Below the pieces are notes generated by a model, which made no database searches, was not told where the DNA came from, and saw only the letters and a list, made by a program, of their open reading frames with translations. Positions 6,077 through 8,926 of a DNA stretch of 8,926 bases are shown here, piece by piece. The stretch is taken from contig JAUNQL010000023.1 of the NCBI GenBank assembly GCA_030536195.1, positions 2,086 to 11,011 of the forward strand. The letters are read 5' to 3'. Position 1 is the stretch's first letter; every line of letters begins with the position of its first letter. A program made the position numbers and the translations under genes. The stretch comes from Clostridia bacterium (GTDB lineage Bacteria; Bacillota; Clostridia; Oscillospirales; Acutalibacteraceae).

Positions 6077-6990
6077 TATTCAAACACTCCTTCCAATGTG
6101 TGTCCACGTAGATAGTCCGCCACTGGCATACGCTTGCCGCCCTGTGGCTGGAGTTCTGTTATCTCAAGTTCCTTGCCATCACCAGTTGCGACGAAGAGTT
6201 GTCCCTTGTCGACTGTGATTGTGCCAGGTGCTTTATCAGTTGTCCTGCTAGTCAAATGTGACATGTGAACCTTAAAAATAACTGAATTTTGCTCAGTTGT
6301 TGCTGTAGGCCATGGATTGAGACCACGAATCTGGTTGTGGATTGTCTGTGCATCCCTTGTCCAGTCGATTGGGCACTCATCCTTGGAGAGCATCCTCGCA
6401 TAGGATGACAGGTTGTCATCCTGCTTTTGTGGTACGATGCTCTCGATGTTATCGAGGGTCTCCTCGATAACGTCAGCGGCGAGGGCGGCTAGGCGATCAA
6501 AGAGTTCACCAGCAGTTTCATTCTCGCCAATCTCAACCTTTTTGATGATGAGCATATCGCCTGTGTCCAGGCCCTCGCCCATCTGCATTGATGTGACGCC
6601 CGCATATTGCTCGCCGTCAATGACAGCGCGCTGGATTGGGGCGGCACCCCTATATTTTGGAAGTATTGAGCCATGGGCATTGATGCAACCGTACTTTGGG
6701 AAATCAAGCACGTCGCTTTTTAATATCTGGCCGTATGCTGCAACAACAATTACATCAGGCTGGAGGTCATTTAGGATAGGCATGGCCTCGCCATGCTTTA
6801 ATGACTCTGGCTGATACACTGGAATGTTGTGCTCTGTAGCACAGACCTTGACGTCGGATGGAGTCAAAGTCATATGACGGCCCTTAGGCTTATCCGGTTG
6901 TGTAAATACACCTACGACTTCGTGCTTTTCAATCAATCTCTCGAGTGTTGGAACAGCGAAGTCAGGTGTGCCCATGAAAACTACTCTCAT
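6076..6990 (-). CDS. fmt: Methionyl-tRNA formyltransferase
   Basis: Formylates the amino group of initiator Met-tRNA using 10-formyltetrahydrofolate, marking it for translation start. At 304 residues it is of normal length. The N-terminal Rossmann catalytic domain begins MRVVFMGTPDFAVPTLERL and carries TQPDKPKGR (30-38), VAAYGQIL (83-90) and the active-site NAHGSILPKYRGAAP (104-118), with N104 and H106. D142 in EGLDTGDM completes the triad, matching E. coli N106, H108 and D144. The C-terminal OB-fold domain (about 205-304) contains IRGLNPWPTA (221-230). It overlaps def by four bases (ATGA) and the downstream metallopeptidase gene by one base. Pairing with def is expected, since the deformylase removes the group this enzyme adds. 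Confidence 0.98.
   Translation of the reverse strand: MRVVFMGTPDFAVPTLERLIEKHEVVGVFTQPDKPKGRHMTLTPSDVKVCATEHNIPVYQPESLKHGEAMPILNDLQPDVIVVAAYGQILKSDVLDFPKYGCINAHGSILPKYRGAAPIQRAVIDGEQYAGVTSMQMGEGLDTGDMLIIKKVEIGENETAGELFDRLAALAADVIEETLDNIESIVPQKQDDNLSSYARMLSKDECPIDWTRDAQTIHNQIRGLNPWPTATTEQNSVIFKVHMSHLTSRTTDKAPGTITVDKGQLFVATGDGKELEITELQPQGGKRMPVADYLRGHTLEGVFE
6077..6094 (-). promoter_or_regulatory. Metallopeptidase ribosome binding site inside fmt
   Basis: AAGGAG (6092-6087) lies in the last codons of fmt, ten bases before the ATG at 6076. The start overlaps the fmt stop codon as TAATG. The spacing is on the long side, but the match is strong. Confidence 0.75.
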
Positions 6991-7466
6991 TCGGCTTCCT
7001 CTACTACTTCCTCTTTTGGCTTTGGATTTGGATTCTTCTTGTCAATGAAGAGAATACCATCAAGATGGTCAATCTCGTGGCAGAAACAACGAGCCTTTAA
7101 GTCCTCGCCCTTGTATACACACCACTGACCATTTCTGTCCTGTGCCTTAACTTTAACTGTTGCAGGACGGATTGTCTCATAGTATTCACCTGGGATTGAG
7201 AGGCATCCTTCCTCTGCGAACTGCTCGCCCTCTTCCTCAACGATTTCAGGGTTTACGAGTTCAATGAGGCCCTCTCCTATGTCCATTACTACTACACGGC
7301 GGAGCATACCAACCTGTACGCCAGCAAGACCGACACCGTCGGCTGCGTACATTGTCTCTGCCATGTCGTCAAGCAATGTTGCAAGTTTGTCATCAAACTT
7401 CTCAACTGGACGACTCTTCTTTCTGAGAATTGGATCCTCTTTTGTCACTACTTTTCTTAGCGCCAT
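6987..7466 (-). CDS. def: Peptide deformylase
   Basis: A metalloenzyme that removes the formyl group from the N-terminal methionine of nascent proteins at the ribosome. The 159 residues carry all three family motifs: GVGLAGVQVG (44-53) with Q51, EEGCLSIP (85-92) with metal ligand C88, and CHEIDHLDG (129-137) with metal ligands H130 and H134 and catalytic E131. Two small departures from the consensus are visible: glycine for the second alanine of GLAA in motif one, and cysteine for the glutamine just before HEXXH. I have seen the latter in clostridial enzymes and do not expect loss of activity. The C-terminus ends in a charged tail, PNPKPKEEVVEEAE (146-159). The gene follows priA by 12 bases and overlaps fmt by four. 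Confidence 0.97.
   Translation of the reverse strand: MALRKVVTKEDPILRKKSRPVEKFDDKLATLLDDMAETMYAADGVGLAGVQVGMLRRVVVMDIGEGLIELVNPEIVEEEGEQFAEEGCLSIPGEYYETIRPATVKVKAQDRNGQWCVYKGEDLKARCFCHEIDHLDGILFIDKKNPNPKPKEEVVEEAE
6991..7003 (-). promoter_or_regulatory. fmt ribosome binding site inside def
   Basis: GAGG (7001-6998), extended to GAGGAAG, lies in the final glutamate and alanine codons of def, seven bases before the fmt ATG. The start is part of an ATGA overlap with the def stop, indicating coupled translation. Confidence 0.8.
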
Positions 7467-7481
7467 TTTACTATTACCTCA
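7467..7481 (-). promoter_or_regulatory. def ribosome binding site overlapping the priA stop
   Basis: Minus strand TGAGGTAATAGTAAA precedes the def ATG. GAGGT starts inside the priA stop codon TGA and ends nine bases before the start. The match is moderate; it supports the start at 7466. Confidence 0.7.
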
Positions 7482-8926
7482 CGTTATATCGGGAATAGCG
7501 TTTACACCGCTGTTCTCTTTATTCTTTGAAAAATCAACAAGGAGGTCACTTAGCATCTGCCTAAAACGCTTGTTGCTTACACATTTGATTATGAGTCTGT
7601 GCCTATACTTATTGCTAACCTTGACTACTCGCTCTGGCATTGGGCCTAGAACGATAATTCTTTGGTCACTGTACTCGCCCTCTACCTTGGCTTTTAGATC
7701 ATTAAGGAAATTGAGGCTTGCCTTGAGCACCCTCTCCTCCTTCTCGCCTTGGAAGCTGATTGTACATAGGTTGCAATATGGTGGAAATACGCACGCTTTG
7801 CGCATGCCTATTTCGGAATCATAGAACTGCTCGTAGTTTTGCTCAGCTGCGAGCTGAATTATGTCGTTGGTTGGCTGGATTGTCTGGATGATTGCGCGAC
7901 CAGGGTACTTGCCACGACCAGCTCGTCCGATGACTTGAGTGAGTAGATCAAACGTTGTCTCCATGCTCTTGTAGTCATCGCTAAAGAGCTGCTGGTCGGC
8001 TGAAAGTACACCGACAAGCGTAACATTTTCAAAATCCAGACCCTTGGCAACCATCTGGGTGCCAATCATTATGTCATACTCACCGTTTTTAAATGCGGTG
8101 AGTTTTTCATCGTATGAATACTTTTGCATCGTTGTGTCCGCGTCCATACGGAGGATGCGGGCGTCCGGGATAAAGCTTTGAAGTTCCTCTTCAAAGCGCT
8201 GGGTGCCTGCGCCCGTGTAGCGAACATCGTTTGCCCCACATTCCGGGCAAACGGTCGTGAAAGGAATGCTGTATCCGCAGTAGTGACACATCAGCCGATT
8301 GTTGTGGCGGTGATATGTCAGTCCAATACTGCAGTTTGGACACATGATAACCTCGCCGCAACTGTTACAAGCGGCGTATGTGTTGTATCCCCTGCGGTTA
8401 AAAAGGACGATGGACTGGTGTCCCTCGTCAAGGTTCTGCATCAGTGCGGACAAGAGTGGTTTTGATATCTCACTCCTGTTGCCATCAAAGCGTTCCTTAC
8501 ACATGTCAACAGTCTCAACTGTTGGGAGAGTCGCGCCGGCAAAGCGGTCCTTGAGTACACTTAAGGTGTACTTGCCTGATTTGGCGGCACGGTATGATTC
8601 AAAGCTCGGCGTTGCAGATGCAAGGACAAGCAATCCCTTATCCTCGGCAACGCGATACTTGGCAATGTCGCGCGCGTGGTAACGTGGGCTCTGCTCAGAC
8701 TTATACGTGTGCTCCTGCTCCTCATCGATGATGATGAGACCAATGTTATCAAATGGAGCAAACACGGCTGAACGCGTGCCTACAACTATCGTTGCGAGGC
8801 CCTGCTTTACACGTTTCCACTCATCAAGGCGCTCACCGTCGGAAAGCGCACTGTGGAAGACAGCAACTTTGTCGCCATATCGGCTGTGGAAGATGCGGAG
8901 TGTCTGTGGTGTCAATGAGATCTCTG
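7479..8926 (-). CDS. priA: Primosomal protein N' (replication restart helicase PriA), C-terminal part (cut by window edge)
   Basis: PriA is a superfamily 2 DNA helicase that recognises abandoned forks and reloads the replication machinery. The reading frame is open to the right edge; the first full codons give EISLTPQ, a conserved internal PriA segment, so the TTG at 8915 is not a start. Roughly 480 residues are present; the DNA-binding N-terminus and Walker A lie outside. Counting from 8915: VVGTRSAVFAPF (44-55), Walker B region DEEQEHTYKSEQSPRYHAR (64-82), LASATPS (98-104), and eight zinc-binding cysteines (183, 186, 192, 195, 210, 213, 223, 226) in four CXXC pairs. The second helicase lobe has RMDADTT (256-262), IGTQMVAKGLDFENV (284-298) and LLTQVIGRAGRG (324-335). 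The Walker B motif reads DEEQ rather than DEEH. The gene ends 12 bases before def. Confidence 0.97.
   Translation of the reverse strand, partial: EISLTPQTLRIFHSRYGDKVAVFHSALSDGERLDEWKRVKQGLATIVVGTRSAVFAPFDNIGLIIIDEEQEHTYKSEQSPRYHARDIAKYRVAEDKGLLVLASATPSFESYRAAKSGKYTLSVLKDRFAGATLPTVETVDMCKERFDGNRSEISKPLLSALMQNLDEGHQSIVLFNRRGYNTYAACNSCGEVIMCPNCSIGLTYHRHNNRLMCHYCGYSIPFTTVCPECGANDVRYTGAGTQRFEEELQSFIPDARILRMDADTTMQKYSYDEKLTAFKNGEYDIMIGTQMVAKGLDFENVTLVGVLSADQQLFSDDYKSMETTFDLLTQVIGRAGRGKYPGRAIIQTIQPTNDIIQLAAEQNYEQFYDSEIGMRKACVFPPYCNLCTISFQGEKEERVLKASLNFLNDLKAKVEGEYSDQRIIVLGPMPERVVKVSNKYRHRLIIKCVSNKRFRQMLSDLLVDFSKNKENSGVNAIPDIT

Larger units (their letters stand above)
1..8926 (-). other. Probable single operon priA-def-fmt-metallopeptidase-rsmB-rlmN-prpC-prkC-rsgA
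   Basis: All nine genes share one strand. Junctions, in order, are: 12-base gap, 4-base overlap, 1-base overlap, 9-base gap, 17-base overlap, 4-base overlap, 11-base gap, 9-base gap. No junction has room for a separate promoter or a hairpin terminator, so any internal promoter would have to lie inside a coding region. The operon's own promoter and terminator are outside the window. Gene order agrees with the Bacillus priA-to-rsgA cluster apart from the extra peptidase. Confidence 0.85.

Noticed and set aside
6413..6814. A 133-codon plus-strand open frame opposite fmt.
   Set aside because: Low-complexity serine-rich translation antisense to a fully conserved enzyme; a shadow frame.
7264..7824. 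A 186-codon open frame on the plus strand crossing the def/priA junction.
   Set aside because: It is antisense to two secure genes, serine- and leucine-rich without a recognisable domain, and has no ribosome binding site I can defend. It is explained by codon bias of the genes opposite.
8124..8465. Plus-strand open frame rich in valine, alanine and cysteine opposite the PriA zinc-binding region.
   Set aside because: Antisense shadow of the cysteine-rich PriA segment; no family resemblance.
8913..8915. TTG as a start codon for the helicase.
   Set aside because: The frame stays open to the window edge and the preceding codons give EIS, part of the conserved EISLTPQ segment, so this is internal to priA.

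Overview
The window is a tightly packed block of nine genes, all on the minus strand, so transcription runs from high to low coordinates. It looks like the chromosome of a Clostridia-class Firmicute, plausibly a Lachnospiraceae relative. The reasons are the clustering of priA, def, fmt, rsmB, rlmN, prpC, prkC and rsgA in the order known from Bacillus and clostridia, the AGGAGG-type ribosome binding sites, a moderate GC content, and a YugP-type zinc peptidase gene between fmt and rsmB, a position I associate with clostridia. The family-level placement is an inference.

Layout in transcription order: priA, replication restart helicase, N-terminus beyond the right edge (8926-7479); def, peptide deformylase (7466-6987); fmt, methionyl-tRNA formyltransferase (6990-6076); a YugP-like membrane zinc metallopeptidase (6076-5390); rsmB, 16S rRNA m5C methyltransferase (5380-4184); rlmN, radical-SAM methyltransferase for 23S rRNA and tRNA (4200-3160); prpC, PP2C-type phosphatase (3163-2435); prkC, PASTA-domain Ser/Thr kinase (2423-249); rsgA, ribosome small-subunit maturation GTPase, of which only the N-terminal OB-fold is inside (239-1).

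No gap between genes exceeds 12 bases. Junctions are ATGA or TAATG overlaps, a 17-base overlap, or short gaps in which the Shine-Dalgarno sequence overlaps the upstream stop codon. I see no internal promoter, terminator, RNA gene, mobile element or CRISPR array, so the whole window is probably one transcript that starts to the right and continues to the left. The common theme is translation start and ribosome maturation (def, fmt, rsmB, rlmN, rsgA) joined to a kinase/phosphatase pair that senses the cell wall. In B. subtilis the matching pair acts on RsgA (CpgA/YloQ) and elongation factors.

This is mainly a conserved housekeeping region, and I found no convincing undescribed system. The points most worth a second look are the PrkC ectodomain, where a PASTA-unlike beta-rich segment sits before the last PASTA repeat; the membrane peptidase of unknown role in the fMet-processing neighbourhood; and a shortened linker in RsmB.
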